From Membranipora membranacea (lineage: Eukaryota > Bryozoa > Gymnolaemata > Cheilostomatida > Membraniporidae): 64,000 nucleotides of DNA. Made by a program: the position numbers and the translations under genes. Numbering within the stretch: position 1 is the first letter of the stretch; each line of letters begins with the position of its first letter. The stretch is from contig OU612065.1 in assembly GCA_914767715.1 (NCBI GenBank), positions 6,758,001-6,822,000 of the forward strand, given 5' to 3'. The notes under the pieces were generated by a model that saw nothing but the letters and a program-made list of their open reading frames with translations, was not told the DNA's origin and did no database searches. This document shows, in pieces, positions 11,517-28,664 of the stretch.

Positions 11517-14500
11517 ATGAGAAGCTTGACTAGAGGTTTGAATACCTCATATGAAGCAGACAAAGTCGGCAGGGTGATCAACAAAAAGAGAGGGAACAAG
11601 AACCTGTTGTTCATATGGAGGCGCTTTACATTCGGATCTCTTCTCAGTGTCATCGTTCTCTATGATGTGTGGGTAGCTTTGTTAGCCTCTGAAATATGGC
11701 CTCATTATAAATTGCTGTATAAGTGTCATTACCTATATTATAAAATTATGAAAAGACATAATTAGGGTCGTTATTTGCAGTGCTTATAATAGATAATTCT
11801 ATGGCTTTATTTTACAAGAACAAAGACAAAGCCTTGTTTTGAATGTGTTGATCGTTCACACAAAACTTTGAACCCAGTTTGTCTGTTTCTCCTTTTTTAG
11901 ATTCTCTCAATCTATTACTCGGAGCATCGGATTAGATTTCAGTCTCATATGGGCTTTAGGTATGTGGCAAAAACAAAGATTTTTAACTGAAACAGTGCAA
12001 ACAAAGTTCAGTTCAAAGATTCAAGCTTTTCCTCCCTTTAGTCACAGAAAAATGAATAAAGAAAACTGATTCCTTGACACCCACAGTTATCCTTGGCTAA
12101 TGTATTACCTTTTTGTGTTTCTCATGTACCCAGCAACAGACTGTTGTATCACTATTTTGTAGAGATATGTTTGGCTGTGTTATGTGTGCTGTATTCTCTC
12201 GGAGAGCTCTGCATGTTTCTCTACCAGTCATTATTCCCTCAGTATATCGACGTCAGCGACAAGGAAAAAGTGCTGCTTGCAGTCAAAGATGGTGAACCAG
12301 GCTTTAGGAAATCTCCTCAATCAACACCACAAACTACGCCCAGCAGGACAATACGTTTTAGTCCAACTAGCTATAGTCACAATACTCAGTTCTCGCCCAA
12401 TTCTTCTATCAGGTTAGCTTTATTCCTAAATAAATTGAATAAGTTTGTGTTACCTACATTCAAATTTAACATGGTTTCTCTATTAAGCGCCTGAAATACA
12501 ATGAAAAAAATGTAGGGTAGTATGATTCATTGCCGGACATTGCTACATGAATTGTGATGGTTCTATTATCCTTACATAAATCAAATCATCTTAGTATGAG
12601 CAAATTTGTTCATGCATTTGGAAACAGGGTGATGTAGTGCTTAGAACTCAAGCTATACGCACTAAAAGTGTTTTCAAGACCTGGTCCCTAGTTTTAGTTG
12701 GAACAGAATTGCTGCTCGCTCTGTTGAGAAAAGTACATTATAAGATTGTGTGACAAACAATCTCTAATGAATGGCAAATTAAAACAAAGATGGCGAAGGT
12801 TATTCTTTTACCTATGCATCAGCTCTTACCGTAAACATAATGTTCATAGTTCTTTCATATGGTACCACATTCAATTGTTTATAATTGTGTTAATTTGTAT
12901 CTTACAGCCCAACTGTTAGAGGTGGATCACCTGTTAACATGGATGAATCTGTACACTCTATGAGTGCTATGTCTGCTAGCTTTAGTAACTCATTTCGTAA
13001 CAGAGTAAGTCATATTAGATAATTATATAAAGCTCAGCCAAGTCAATTATACCATGGTCTCACTTCACCTATACCATGGGATCACTGATCTGACCTAACG
13101 TATACCATGATGTAACTGATCTGAGCTAGGTGTTGCATTTTGCTACTGATTTGACGTGAGTTTTTTGCTTCATATGTACTTGATATTTGTTCTGTCCAAT
13201 AAATAATTGTGAACAAGGTGTCGTAAGCAGGCTGGTCATATTTCAGTGTGATTTTTCAGTCAGTAAATCGGTCTTATACGGGTGCAGATGAAGGCGTCCC
13301 AACAATTCGACACAGAATGTCTCCCACTCGTAACCTGTCACCTAACACAGATAACTCATTTCTCACCTCACATGCTGCTCTTGATCAGTATCTTATGGAG
13401 GAAAATAACAAGGTAAAAAAGGTCTTATGTATGAAGTTCCTTGTGTTTTTCCATAAGGGCAATTGTGTCACTTATGTGTGACATAAAGCTAAACGTGTTA
13501 GTAACAGGTTCCTCAGGATATGACAATCCTAGATATGTGAAGGTGGATTGTTGTAATTAGCTATAATATCTGCTTTCCACCACCAATGATTGTTGTCCCA
13601 AATTCCCTGCCATCAACCATCACACACATATTTTCTTGTCTTTATGTTCACTTTATGGGAGTTATCCCATCATTTATATTTTATTCAAAAGGGGGACAAC
13701 TCTTACTTTAAAGAGTACCTCTGCCCTTCTCCCACTGCTCTCCCCTGCTCCTACCCTCCTCGACTCTCCTAAGGTGATGAGTGATATGACCTCTTGTGGC
13801 CAACATCTTGAACAATTCGGTATACAGTTAAAGAGTAGTAAAATAATGAAAATTACATGGTTTTCCAATATTATGCTTTCGACTCAGTAGAATTTAGGCT
13901 CATGTCTTGCATTGGATTCTAGGAAAATATTGAGCACAAAATATACACAGATATGAACACTAGTACTGCATCTTCATTCTGGTCGATCAATAGAACAGTG
14001 ATGGATTCAGTTCCACTACTGAGGAATCTAAAATACCAGATGGCCACAGTGAAGCCACAGAAGAGTGGTGAATCTGGTACACCCAAAGACTCCCAGAATT
14101 CATCTATCGAACCTACTCTACAAGAGGTGGGTATTAAACTATCATCACCTCTCATTTACGCATAATTGTGTTGTTGATGCCTGTACATCTAAGGCTTGGT
14201 AATAATGGTGCTACCGTCTTCCATTGTAGGAAATAATATATCATACTACCTTCATTGGTAAGGTCAATATTTTACTATTTGTGTTTATTATATTATTGCA
14301 GTTCTTTGACAGACTTGGATCCACAAGAGCTGAAGTGGATTTATGGATTGAGAATCTCCGATATGTAAGTACTTAGCCAACAATCTCTCAAACTTCACCA
14401 TTGATCGTTTAAGAAGGTCAGTCTATTACAAATTTGATTTACTGTTGTCTAGTTTGGATTGACCCAACAATGTGGTTTATACTGCTCCTACACAAATTTG

Positions 14501-17500
14501 ATGAATATTCTATTGTGAGGTGATTATGTCCAAAATGGAGTCATCAGTTTACTGTATTTTTAGTGGTTGGGACAAACTATCATGCAGAGGTTAGCCCTAC
14601 AGCTTCAGAAGTCCGGAGGTAAATATATAGAGAGTGTTTACTGTCTTTTGATTTTTTGAGCTTTTAAACTTGTGTCACTGTGTAAGGTTAAGGTTACATC
14701 ATCATGCTTTAATGTGTTTTATCCCAAAACAACCTAGCTACTCAGCCCATTGCCGTCAAACAATAATTTTGATATTCAATGTGTCTCAATTTTTCCTTTG
14801 AAGTTACATGGATGGATTCCCGTAATTTGCTGAGATCCCAAAGCGCTCTTCCTTACTCACTTTCATTTTTTGTCGTTTTTCTACAGTTAAGTGTGACACA
14901 TTTATTCGATTAAGATGAAAGTATAACTGCAATCTTATTAATTTTGTTTTACACGTCAAACATAGCTTGTTGAGAGAATCGCTAGTGATTCTACAAACCG
15001 TCTCAACATTGAACACTCATCACAAGGACACTACAAACCGGGAGACTGTTCATTGAGCTCCAATCTGTGATGCTATAGTTGTGTTCTTTTTGTTGTAGCT
15101 GTTGCGTTTTCAGACCTGACTAAGAGCGGAAAGGCCAGTGCAGTGAAGGAAGATCTATTAGCATTCCTTGATATGCCTTATGATAAATCAGATGATAAGA
15201 AGTATCTCATCCAGAGAATAAAAGGTCAGACTGAGCAACCTCGTCATATGTATAAATGATTTGTACAGTTTTCTGCTGCTGTTTGCTATCTTTAGTTTTT
15301 TAAGGCTTATACAGCGTTGAAATGATGTTGATAGAGCCCATTGATTGTCGACTAAGTATCTTTAGATGTGCATAACCATAGATACTATTCTGCCACTCCA
15401 AAAAAACATGTACGAGGTACCAGTGTGGCCACACAAATTATTTTGCTACAATAAGTCAAACCGGAGAACAAACCAGATTTTAAAATACAATGCTAGTTTA
15501 GCAGTTAAAAAGTCTCAAATGGAGTGAGCTTTCACCACAATCCATCCATGCAATTTCTCATCTTTAGAATTAGGAAATGGTGGATGTATAGCTGCCTTCG
15601 ACTGGAACAATGGATCACCCGAGGATTGCAAGGTAAAACTATCAGCTTTCTCAGCGAAAGCCACTGATTATGACAAGCTTACTGTTTGTTTAGTTTTGGC
15701 CTTCTGCAGCTTTCATGGGAAAGGTGTCTTTCATTGATTTCCAGTATTTATGATTTCACCACTGCTAGGGATCAGACTCGGAGACAAGCTTCAAACTCTT
15801 GTAACTCTTGTAATTAAATTTTCTGTTTGAGTGTAAGAGTTTTCTCCCTATTTAAACAAGGAAACAGCTCCTAATAAATTGGATTGTGAGACCAAGGTGG
15901 TGTTGGGATTCCGTCCATAGCACCATGGCTAAAATGTATCTGTATTTCATATATATTCATGAAAGAATCAAAACTAATACTGTAGTTTGTACTCTCTAAC
16001 TATAGTACATATTGTTATTGTTTAACGGCTTGGTGGATGCAAATGGGGTTATGTGGCATTCAATCATCAAGCTCAGAAAAAGGATGTGCATAATCCCATT
16101 GCAGTTATTTTCAGGAACTGAGTATTTGTAACCAGACTCATCTATGCATTTGAGTTGTCTAAGGTACATGACACACAAACTAAATTACCACAGGCTATAG
16201 GCGTATAGGTGCTATGCTGTACCCCTTACCGCTAACCTTTAGCATGTGACCTTTTGTGGATTGGATAGAGGGGTGCATTGTTATATGGTTGCTGTCAAGT
16301 TTTAGAATATCCTGATTACTGTTACAGACCTGCAACCTTATTCTATTATAGAACTTGTTTTCCTCATATTTTTTAGATACTTATGCACGCCTTCTGTACC
16401 TACATGGACCAAAGATTACCAGCAAATCTGAGATACTGGAAAAAAACTTTCTCTCAAGCCCACTACACTACTGACTACAAGAAACCAGGTGTGGAAAAAC
16501 CCAATATGTAGTGTAGGCTTTCTACTTCATCCTCAATAAAAACACAGTTTTTATGTTGACAAGTTTGGCATATTTAAATTTCTTTTTACTCTTACCCTTT
16601 ACTCTGTATATAGTTTTGTTTGACATGTGCGATGTTTTTCAGAGGGTATCACAGCATCTAACGATATGATGAATGGTCTCAAACTGAATCATGATGAGCA
16701 GAAAGACAAGAAGCTGCTCCATTTTAATGTAGTCATTGGACACAACATTCATGATGTACCTAAGGTAATTTCATACCTTTCTCAAGCCTGTAGCTAAGTA
16801 TCCAGTATCAAGGAAATAACCTGTTGTACTGTATGATTTTCATAGTGCTATGTGTTGTGATTTGATGCGTTAGTTGGTGCTCTCAAGCAATTAATGAATA
16901 AAGCAGACATGAGAATCCCGGAGTTTGAGTTACTCCCATCAAGTTACCTCTGCTTGTAAGCTGCTGGCTTGAGGAGGAGCAACTCAAATGCTATCAAATT
17001 GAATCAAGTTTCAAAGTCCAACCATACCAAACCATACATGTAAAATTACAACTCACTGCATCTAGATGCTGTTACAAATAGTTTCAATGTTGGCAGCCCA
17101 TAATCCAACCTATTGACCAAATTCAGTCCCAATTCACAAGAATTACAAGGATTACTGGTCAATGGACGACCGCTACATAGCGTCACCCCATGTGCACATC
17201 ACTGCAGCATTAATCCCTCCTGATAATCTGAGGAGATAACTTATGCATGTATTGCAAATCATGAAACAATGACTGTTTTTACAGGGACGAAATAACTTCT
17301 TCTATGCACTTCTGTTGTTCCTGTATGAGATTAAAAAGAACAGAAGAGGAATGCTAGGGTGAGTCCTGAGACATTACAACAGCAAAATGTACTTTCATGA
17401 TCACTTATGTACTATACCATACTCTTGTGCATGTAACCAAGGAGTTAGAAGAACTCGAACTCCTTGATGTAACTTAGCAGACATGTATAATTTATTTTTA

Positions 17501-17718
17501 AATGTACAAGTTCATGGATTAATCAGACTGTTCTTTTTAAAAAATACCAAAACAAAATTATCAACTACATCATCCTCACTCAAGATTTGAATTGCTGCAT
17601 AAATGATTTGTAACAGGCCACCCAACATTATATATCATCATTTATTTATTATAGGAATGTGAGCTTTGGGTCTGCAGGAGTGAACATGATGTGGATTATG
17701 ACACACAAATATCGATGA
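11517..17718 (+). CDS. TMEM209: Transmembrane protein 209 (nuclear envelope/nucleoporin-associated)
   Basis: Coding exons are 11517-11672, 11901-11959, 12134-12412, 12908-13004, 13260-13412, 13923-14126, 14302-14364, 14564-14618, 15099-15224, 15568-15632, 16377-16488, 16643-16764, 17285-17358 and 17655-17718. They sum to 1,629 bases (542 aa; the human protein is 561). Two N-terminal membrane segments lie at about residues 30-58 and 77-103. A Ser/Pro/Thr-rich stretch follows, with repeated S-P motifs, then the conserved cytochrome-B561-like C-terminal part. Family landmarks are ELGNGGCIAAFDWN, ILMHAFCTYMDQRLP, HNIHDVPKGRNNFFYALLLF and the end GMLGNVSFGSAGVNMMWI. The human protein is reported at the nuclear envelope and to interact with NUP205. 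Start: ATG 11517 follows an in-frame stop closely. An upstream non-coding exon is possible because tttag precedes it. Confidence 0.92.
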
Positions 17719-17839
17719 CAGCACAGCTGGTGGCCTACTAAGTTACCATGTATATAAACCCCAATATAACACTCAATGTTGTATTATATAGCTTTGTACT
17801 TTTTATGACTTAAACTAGTAGCTGCTATGATGTCCAAGA

Positions 17840-17845
17840 AATAAA
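17840..17845 (+). promoter_or_regulatory. Poly(A) signal of TMEM209
   Basis: AATAAA lies 122 bases after the TMEM209 stop codon. Confidence 0.7.
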
Positions 17846-18296
17846 TCTCATTTAATTTTTCTCAGTTTTCTGTATTTTCCGTTAATCTTGGTAGAACCAA
17901 GATATAAAACACAAAACATAACATCAAAATTTATATTCAATGCATCCGTCATAATAATTACATGATACTAAAGCCTAAATATTAAAGATGAGAATCTTTG
18001 AAAATCATTTTAGGAACCGAAAAAAAACGTATACTAGCTTTCATTGAATGGTACTTGACATGTACTACATGTAGGCCTATACCATACGCATCGAATGAGG
18101 AGCGTTAGTAGCTGCTGCAGCTGTACAATAACGTGCTTCCAAGCACAACCAATATCGATGAGAGAACTTTATACAAAGAGTTTGTGGTAGGTCAATATTA
18201 GATGCGCATAGATACAATACTGGCAGCAAAATGAACGCCTTCAATTCATTACCAACAATATATGGGGATTCAAAACCAACGATATGCATGGCTAAA
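17846..18296. other. Gap between the convergent TMEM209 and SEC61A genes
   Basis: About 450 bases of AT-rich DNA between the two opposing poly(A) signals. A short open frame at 18077-18289 on the minus strand has no recognisable domain. Nothing else is seen. Confidence 0.5.
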
Positions 18297-18302
18297 TTTA
18301 TT
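18297..18302 (-). promoter_or_regulatory. Poly(A) signal of SEC61A
   Basis: TTTATT on the plus strand (AATAAA on the gene strand), about 145 bases beyond the SEC61A stop. Confidence 0.55.
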
Positions 18303-18445
18303 CTGATGAGCGAAGGTATTTATGGTAAAAAAGAATAAACAACATTATTGTGCTAAGTGTCTAGTATAATAGCTGTGGCGAGAATTTACAAGAGGAATTG
18401 GTTTACTAGTGATGCAGCTTAGACAAGGCAGCAGCTAAGATAAAA

Positions 18446-22238
<3,793 letters not shown>

Positions 22239-22754
22239 GATGCAGCCTTATCAATCCTTGTCAGCAAGGTGAGTTGAAGAAACGAACCAGAGTAATGTAA
22301 AAGTCTGTCAACTACACCCGGCTTTTTGATGTGTATAGTTGTGGATGTGGAAAGGAAGTCACGTGACCAATGCCACAGTAATGCCAACTTGCTACACGTT
22401 TGGGACAAGAAATAGACATTATAAAATTTTTTTGTATACTTTTTATGTGTGCTCACAATAATTTAAGAAATAAAAACAAAAATAGGAATTTTTCCAATTT
22501 CTTTTCAACAAAAAATAACTGCCACATGAGAAAAAGTAATGTGTTGGCTCTGATGATTGGCCAACACACTGATTTGAATGATGAGGTATTTGATTGATGA
22601 TTGTATGGACAAAGTATCTCCAATAACAATAACCTGGTGTTGGATGGATGGATTTATTACTATCATAGACAAAAATTTGTCACGAAATACGTTGTTAATA
22701 CTGACAAGAAAGAAAAACATGGAAAAATCAGATCTCTGTTGTATAAAAAGATTT
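22239..22754. other. Region upstream of SEC61A
   Basis: It should contain the SEC61A 5' UTR and promoter (transcription runs leftward). No TATA-like element is convincing. The right part, to 22754, reads as the 3' flank of the LINE fragment beyond it. Confidence 0.35.
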
Positions 22755-23405
22755 TTAGAATAGTATATTATTAAGTGTATGTATGAGATGTCTTAAAAAG
22801 CAGTCTCTACCCCATGTACCCCGATATTTAACGGTGCGGTAGCGACCTGAGGGGCATTTAGTTAGAAAGTCATTGATAAAGTGCTCTTCATCGTGTATGT
22901 ATCGTAGTCCAAGTGTCTTGATCTGGTTGGCCACCAGTGCATCTATATCGGGGTGCTCAATCCCTAACTTGGCGGCATCTTTAAATATTTTGCGTAAGGA
23001 CTTCTTGTCGCTTGCATGGATGCTTGTAAAAAGTATGGGGAGACAGTAAGTGATGAGGGATACAATAAAACTCTTGAATAACATATGAGAAAGGGGCTTT
23101 GAGCTATAGTATACAAAATTTTTCACAATATACATGCGTTGAGATGCAGTAGTCACTATGGATTGCACATGATCATGATAGCGGAGTTTATCGTCAACAG
23201 TAACACCAAGGTATTTTACTTTGTCACAAAAATCAACTTCCGTACCGTTAAGGATAAGAGTAGGGGTAATGGGCCTAACAAGCTGAGTAGAAAACATCAT
23301 TTCTTGAGTCTTGGAGGCGTTTAACAATAGGCTTAAATCACAACATTGCTTTGAAATTCTACTAATCTCATCAAGATAGGCACTGTTGGAGAAAGAGCAG
23401 ACAAC
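22755..23405 (-). mobile_element. 5'-truncated LINE, reverse transcriptase C-terminus
   Basis: On the minus strand an uninterrupted frame of about 190 codons (to 23327, extended in frame to about 23405) encodes the tail of a non-LTR reverse transcriptase: LLLNASKTQEM, KVKYLGVTVDDKLRYHDHV, LFKSFIVSLITYCLPIL and a closing basic region. The catalytic palm with its Y/FADD box is missing, so this is a dead 5'-truncated copy. It lies between SEC61A and DRG2. It belongs to a different lineage from the 7479-10768 element, judging by its C-terminal sequence. Confidence 0.8.
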
Positions 23406-24012
23406 TATACCAGGTGTTGCTATTTATATTATAGACCATATAGCAGAAATAGATATAAGAGAGTTTGAGTTGAGACAAACTCCCTGCAAAGAGTAATCGG
23501 GAGTTTTGGACAATTTTAGTCCCTAACTCCCTGGTATCAATTCGTATATAGGCTTTGCCCAACACATGATTACAAATAGAAATAGCAGTAACTGTAATTT
23601 TTCACTGTGTAGTCTTTATTTTTCATGTTATGTTTTCTTTCATTAATATACCAAGGTGTTATTCAATAAGGGCCCAAGGACTTGGTGTCAAATTTCTTGA
23701 TCAACAAGTTACTCGTGGTCATGTAGCCTTTTCACTGCAAGTATTATATAAACGATATAAAGGCTATACATTACTGAAATTTTTTTAGTCTAGTAGTGAC
23801 CAGAACGTTTATTTCCAAGGCTGGTGAGATAGGCGAAACTCTTGGTTCTAATCAGCACAACACATCACTTTCATATAAAAGTTATATTGCTTGCCAACAT
23901 TTCAAACCAAAGACAAAATCAAAACGACAAGCAGTGGCATGTTTGAATAAGCTAAACAGTTTGAAAGCAAGTCAGGGATTGCTCCAAATTAAAGACTGTC
24001 TGAGGTTTGATA
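23406..24012. other. Intergenic DNA downstream of DRG2
   Basis: AT-rich. A short plus-strand frame at 23796-24050 (84 codons) has no recognisable domain. No supported gene. Confidence 0.45.
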
Positions 24013-24022
24013 TTTATTTATT
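24013..24022 (-). promoter_or_regulatory. Overlapping poly(A) signals of DRG2
   Basis: Two overlapping AATAAA hexamers on the minus strand, about 210 bases beyond the DRG2 stop. Confidence 0.55.
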
Positions 24023-24230
24023 TAACTGTATAAAAAATCTCTCAGAATGAATCATCTCTTGGCTCAAAGGATGTTCATGGATTTCCAGGTAAAAACATCA
24101 GGTATAACATTTCATTTGGAAATGGGTTGACAATTAACAAGTTAGCACCATGTCCGTTTACGATTCACTCTGCTGCCACTGGTTGGATCTCAATCAGCTT
24201 CTGTATTCAGTATTCTTGTGATGCCCATCC

Positions 24231-27200
24231 TTACTTCTTGACAATCTGTACCACGTCATCATTGCAGACATTATGAGCTATTCCAACTCTCTGCGGACTG
24301 AACTTACAACTGCGTCCCTGTAAGGATAATTGATGAGCCCAGTCATAGATAAGTTAAAACAAGTTAATTTCACCTTGGTTCTGGTTTTGATGATTTGGAG
24401 AGTTGTGACTTGGATACTAACCAGGGATATGGTTTCTCAATCTATTAAGTGAAAACAACATATTTATATGTGAACTTCTCGGGAAAACAAAAGAGTACAA
24501 AAAATAAAATAGATCACAATCAACCAAAGATATGATGTGATTCATTCACAAGCATTCTGTCCACTGTAGTATGTCCCATTGTCATCTCCATATATTATTA
24601 CGTTTCTTTCCTCAGGACAATCACAACATTCCACAACATTTTATATTGTGATCAAAAATATTAGGCAAAAACGGCTGACATGTACTGTGGACAGAAAATT
24701 GTTTGTAAATAATCAATGTAAAATCCCAATCCCTCACCGGGAGGACGGCGTCGGGCAAAAGTATTGGGGAGGGAGGGGGCTCAGACTACATACACAGTAG
24801 CTCTCAACGGTATATGGGATTATACGTTGATAACACTTTGCGGCTTTCGCCTAATGACAGTTTAATAGCAGTAAGATTTAAATCTGATCGCTAGTAAAAT
24901 CAAAAAGATGTTAATCATCTGTACACAACTTAGTAAACCTCGTGGTCCTACCTTATCACAGTATGGTAAAATTTTTTGTGTGACAATTTGAAATCCCGAA
25001 AGCACTGCCCACTTACCCTCAAAGCACTGCTCACATACCCACAAAGCACTGCTTACTTACTCAAAAAACATTGCTAACTTACCCATACAAGAGCAAAACG
25101 GAAATGAGCTGCTATGGTTCTGTGAATGGCGTGACACTAAAACAACAATATCATCAAAAACTGTTAAGATTGGGTTATTCTACCTACTAGGGTCAGTTCT
25201 GAGATTAAATTGCTAAACAGTAAACCAACCATTAAATTGCAGTGCATACCGGTTTTATCAGTGGGTGTGGCCAAGGCCCTAGATCAACAGCCCTGACATC
25301 AACCAAATGCCTTTGAGTGTACTCCCTTTCTGGCATGATTGATCAGGCAGTCTATGAATATAACTGTGTCATGAATCGAACATGGTGTCATTAGTACAAT
25401 ACGATTCACCGAAAAGACAATCATATTCACAATCATCTTGTAAATAAAGTTGTGATTTCAGTGATGACTATGTGATGTACAGAATTGAGGTAGAGAAAAT
25501 CTGAATATTTTGATGATTTTCGTTTGATGGTTATTTTATGGATAAATTACGCCTACTTCTGATGGCATTTCTGAGAAAACAATTGTGATTAAAGCATTGC
25601 AAAACCTAATTATTACAAACCAAGAAAAGGTCCTGATCTACGATTGATCTATGAAAACTTACCACATGTTCTATGGAGCAGCCACCTCTAAGAATCAATG
25701 GATCGTCAAAATCAGGCTTTTTTCCCTGTCTCTTTGTATATACTCGGATCAGACCTAAGTGTTCCCACAATTCCTCAACAAAATAGTCCATGTTCAACAT
25801 CATATTACAGCTGTAAAACACCGATACACAAGTCATGATGGTAAAATTGGAGCAATCATCCATAAACCACCTATCAGATATTCTTGGGTCACATTTTTAT
25901 GTTCAGCATACTCAGTATACTCTTACCTGATGACTATACTGTGAGGTTTTCTGGCCAATCTGTCAATTTCTTCCAAAGAAATCTGATCTATTTTGTTGTA
26001 CACCTACAACAACAAAAACAGCGATAACGGCATAGATTTACCTCAGCTATAATGTCTAAGTGCTGATACACCTATGTGAGAAGCTTCTATGATGCTCAAT
26101 TTCATTAGGGAGGCCATCTCCCACCCTCCCTGATTTCATCGACACAAAGATATGCTTTGTGTTGAAGTTGTCATGTCACTTACATTGGGGAGACAACTCT
26201 TTGAGTATAAGATATCAGTACAATGGGTCCAGTTTGTCATACGGCCACGGTTTTGGGTTCTTACCAAAAAACTGTGGCCGCATGACAAGGCTAGTGCTCA
26301 GATGTTTAAATTAATAATACGATTAATTAAATGCTACCAGAAACAACATCAAACAACCAAGCAAACACCATTATAAAATATAAACTCACATATAGACAGT
26401 TCATATAGACTCTGTTATCCATTATAACATCGATAAACTCATCACAAGTGCAGTCTTCTCTGAATATCACATCTGCATTGAAAACCTCTGTGACAAACTG
26501 ATAAGGAACTCAATTTACTAGTGTGAGAATAAGAGTAACAACAAATTAGCAACATTGAGAATATAAAACATCATAGTAAACATCACCCACCTGCAAAATA
26601 CTACCATTGAAAATTCCTAACGAAGATGTGATATTATAAATAGGAAAGGCTTAAGCATTATCAAATAGATACCCCTGATGAATTTCACAACAAAAGCATC
26701 CACTTTAGCCATCTATTAGTGAGATGGAAAACTTCTAAGTCATAAAAGGATACTGAAGTCGTGTAGGATGTTTTGTATCATCTTTTCGTCACATTTAGTA
26801 AGATTGCAGGTTGCTGTGAATTTGATACCACCCGCTTTTTTCTGTTTATAGTAAAGGTTTGGTCTCTGTCTGTTAAGTCTGATACCTACAGATTCCAATT
26901 CAGCCTCTAGCAAGTCTCTATAATAATATTATGTTATCATTTGAAAAAACACTTCATGAGATTGAGGAGGAGGAGGAAAGCTTAGTAAAATATTAGTTGA
27001 GTGGAAGGGCAATCTTACAATGTAATCAAACTAGCTTTACACAATAAGGCGAGTTTATACTAGGACTAGGTCTTAAGAGTGACATACTTTTGTATTTCCT
27101 TTTTAGTCGCATCCAACATCATAACAATGAGATCAGCAGTCCTGGCGACAGCGATAACCTGCCTACCTCGTCCCTTTCCTGTTCAATACAAATTCAAACA

Positions 27201-28664
27201 TTATACACACAAACGTACGTACATACAAACTTGATGTCACAACATGTAGCAATCATATTATCATTAGCTGCAATTTATTTTGACGGACAGTGATCTCAGG
27301 ATGAGTTTGTTGCTAGTTATTATCTGGACATATACCTGTATCACTCTAAATTTTGGGGAATGTGTATCCTAATGTATACACAGGATATAATGATCTAATC
27401 ATACACACCTTGAGACGCTCCCTCTATGATACCTGGTAAATCAAGCAGCTGTATGTTGGCACCGTTGTACTGAATAAAAAATAAGATTCTCAATTTATTA
27501 TCCTCATTTTTCCACATCTGTTATGATCATGTATAACAGGAACGAAACATTGAAAGCATTTGAGTTGTGTATAAGTTTTAATGAGGTTGTCTAACTGAAG
27601 ACTCACACATATTTTTAATGAAATAGATATATGTTGATTCCATTAATATAAAAATGATCTAACTTCCTTTTTATATCTATGCTCGGGTCCTACCTCAATA
27701 ACTCCAGGAATACAAGTAAGTGTAGTAAACTCGTATCCTGCGGCTTCACTGGCTGTCTTAGTAACTGTAGATAGCAGTGTGGACTGAAATGGGAGAACAT
27801 AAGTTACATGACTTCTATATTCGAAATCAAGAAAATATGTACATGGATGGAATAACAAAATAGTGATTATGACATTACATCAAAAAGCTTCACTGTGGAA
27901 TAAATAAATGTTACATTAAGGTAATAGTATGATAAATATTTCATAATAATAAATAATTGTTACAAGCTTACTTTATAGGGAGATCATTTGAATTTTCATG
28001 AGGCAACCAGAATATGAATTATCATGAAATTAGTTTTGTCTTTTCATTATATTCTAAATCCTTAGCAAGAAATCTAGTAGAGATTGGTGTGCTTCAGACA
28101 AAATTCATCTTGAATTGAAACTTACCTTTCCGACAGAAGGGAATCCGATCAAAGCAACTCTAGCATCTCCTGACTTCAATACATCAAAGCCTTCACCCTA
28201 GAAGTACAGTATATCTTGTTAGAAATGATAAAAATCTGCAAATTTAGTTTTTTGTCATCAGACTGAATACAATTTTGTTGAATTGAAGTTAACACAGTAT
28301 ACATACAAACCGATTTGTGTCATACCTTTGCACCGGCTTTAGTTGGTGGCTCAATTAGCTGGGCTCTGTATCTTGCCAATTTAGCTTTCAGGAGTCCGAG
28401 ATGGTACTCAGTGGCTGAAACGAAAATAACTAGGTTACTGTCCTGAAAAAGATTTCTTTACAACAATATATGGACCTTATGATATTGAGGTCATAGAATG
28501 TCACTCTGCACTATCATATATCTTCTCCCATTATATTAACAAGAATTTAATGGCAAATTAGTTATTCGCAGGGTGAAGGAATCAATTAGTGCATTATTAC
28601 CTTTGTTTTTCTGCGTTCTAGCCATTTCCCGCTCGATCTCTGATATCTTTTCTAAGATTCCCAT
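24231..28664 (-). CDS. DRG2: Developmentally regulated GTP-binding protein 2 (DRG2)
   Basis: Exons in transcript order are 28664-28601, 28414-28326, 28197-28126, 27783-27694, 27469-27409, 27178-27088, 26917-26754, 26487-26390, 26003-25927, 25810-25663, 25136-25083 and 24317-24231. They total 1,095 bases and 364 aa, the same length as human DRG2. The N-terminus [20 protein letters not shown] is DRG2-type, not DRG1. GTPase motifs are G1 GFPSVGKS (residues 69-76), G3 DLPG (115-118) and G4 NKID (246-249). A C-terminal TGS domain ends VVQIVKK. DRG proteins are cytosolic OBG-type GTPases linked to ribosomes; DRG2 partners with the DFRP2/RWDD1 family. The 11th exon (18 codons, [18 protein letters not shown]) is short and was found by its splice sites. 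Its donor lies inside a tandem repeat. Confidence 0.96.
24999..25086 (-). repeat. 4 x 22-bp tandem repeat carrying the DRG2 exon 11 splice donor
   Basis: Four 22-base units (24999-25020, 25021-25042, 25043-25064, 25065-25086), consensus aaagcactgctcacttaccc. Read on the gene strand, every unit contains a 5' splice-site-like string: GTAAGT at 25082-25077 (the one used), GTAAGT at 25060-25055, GTATGT at 25038-25033 and GTAAGT at 25016-25011. The last unit overlaps the final four bases of the exon. Confidence 0.85.
26234..26288. repeat. Short hairpin in a DRG2 intron
   Basis: ttgtcatacggccacggttt and its near-perfect complement face each other around a loop of about 12 bases, inside the intron between exons 26487-26390 and 26003-25927. 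It may be a small MITE remnant. Confidence 0.65.

Noticed and set aside
24999-25086. CRISPR-like array
   Set aside because: Units are directly adjacent with no spacers, and the genome is eukaryotic.
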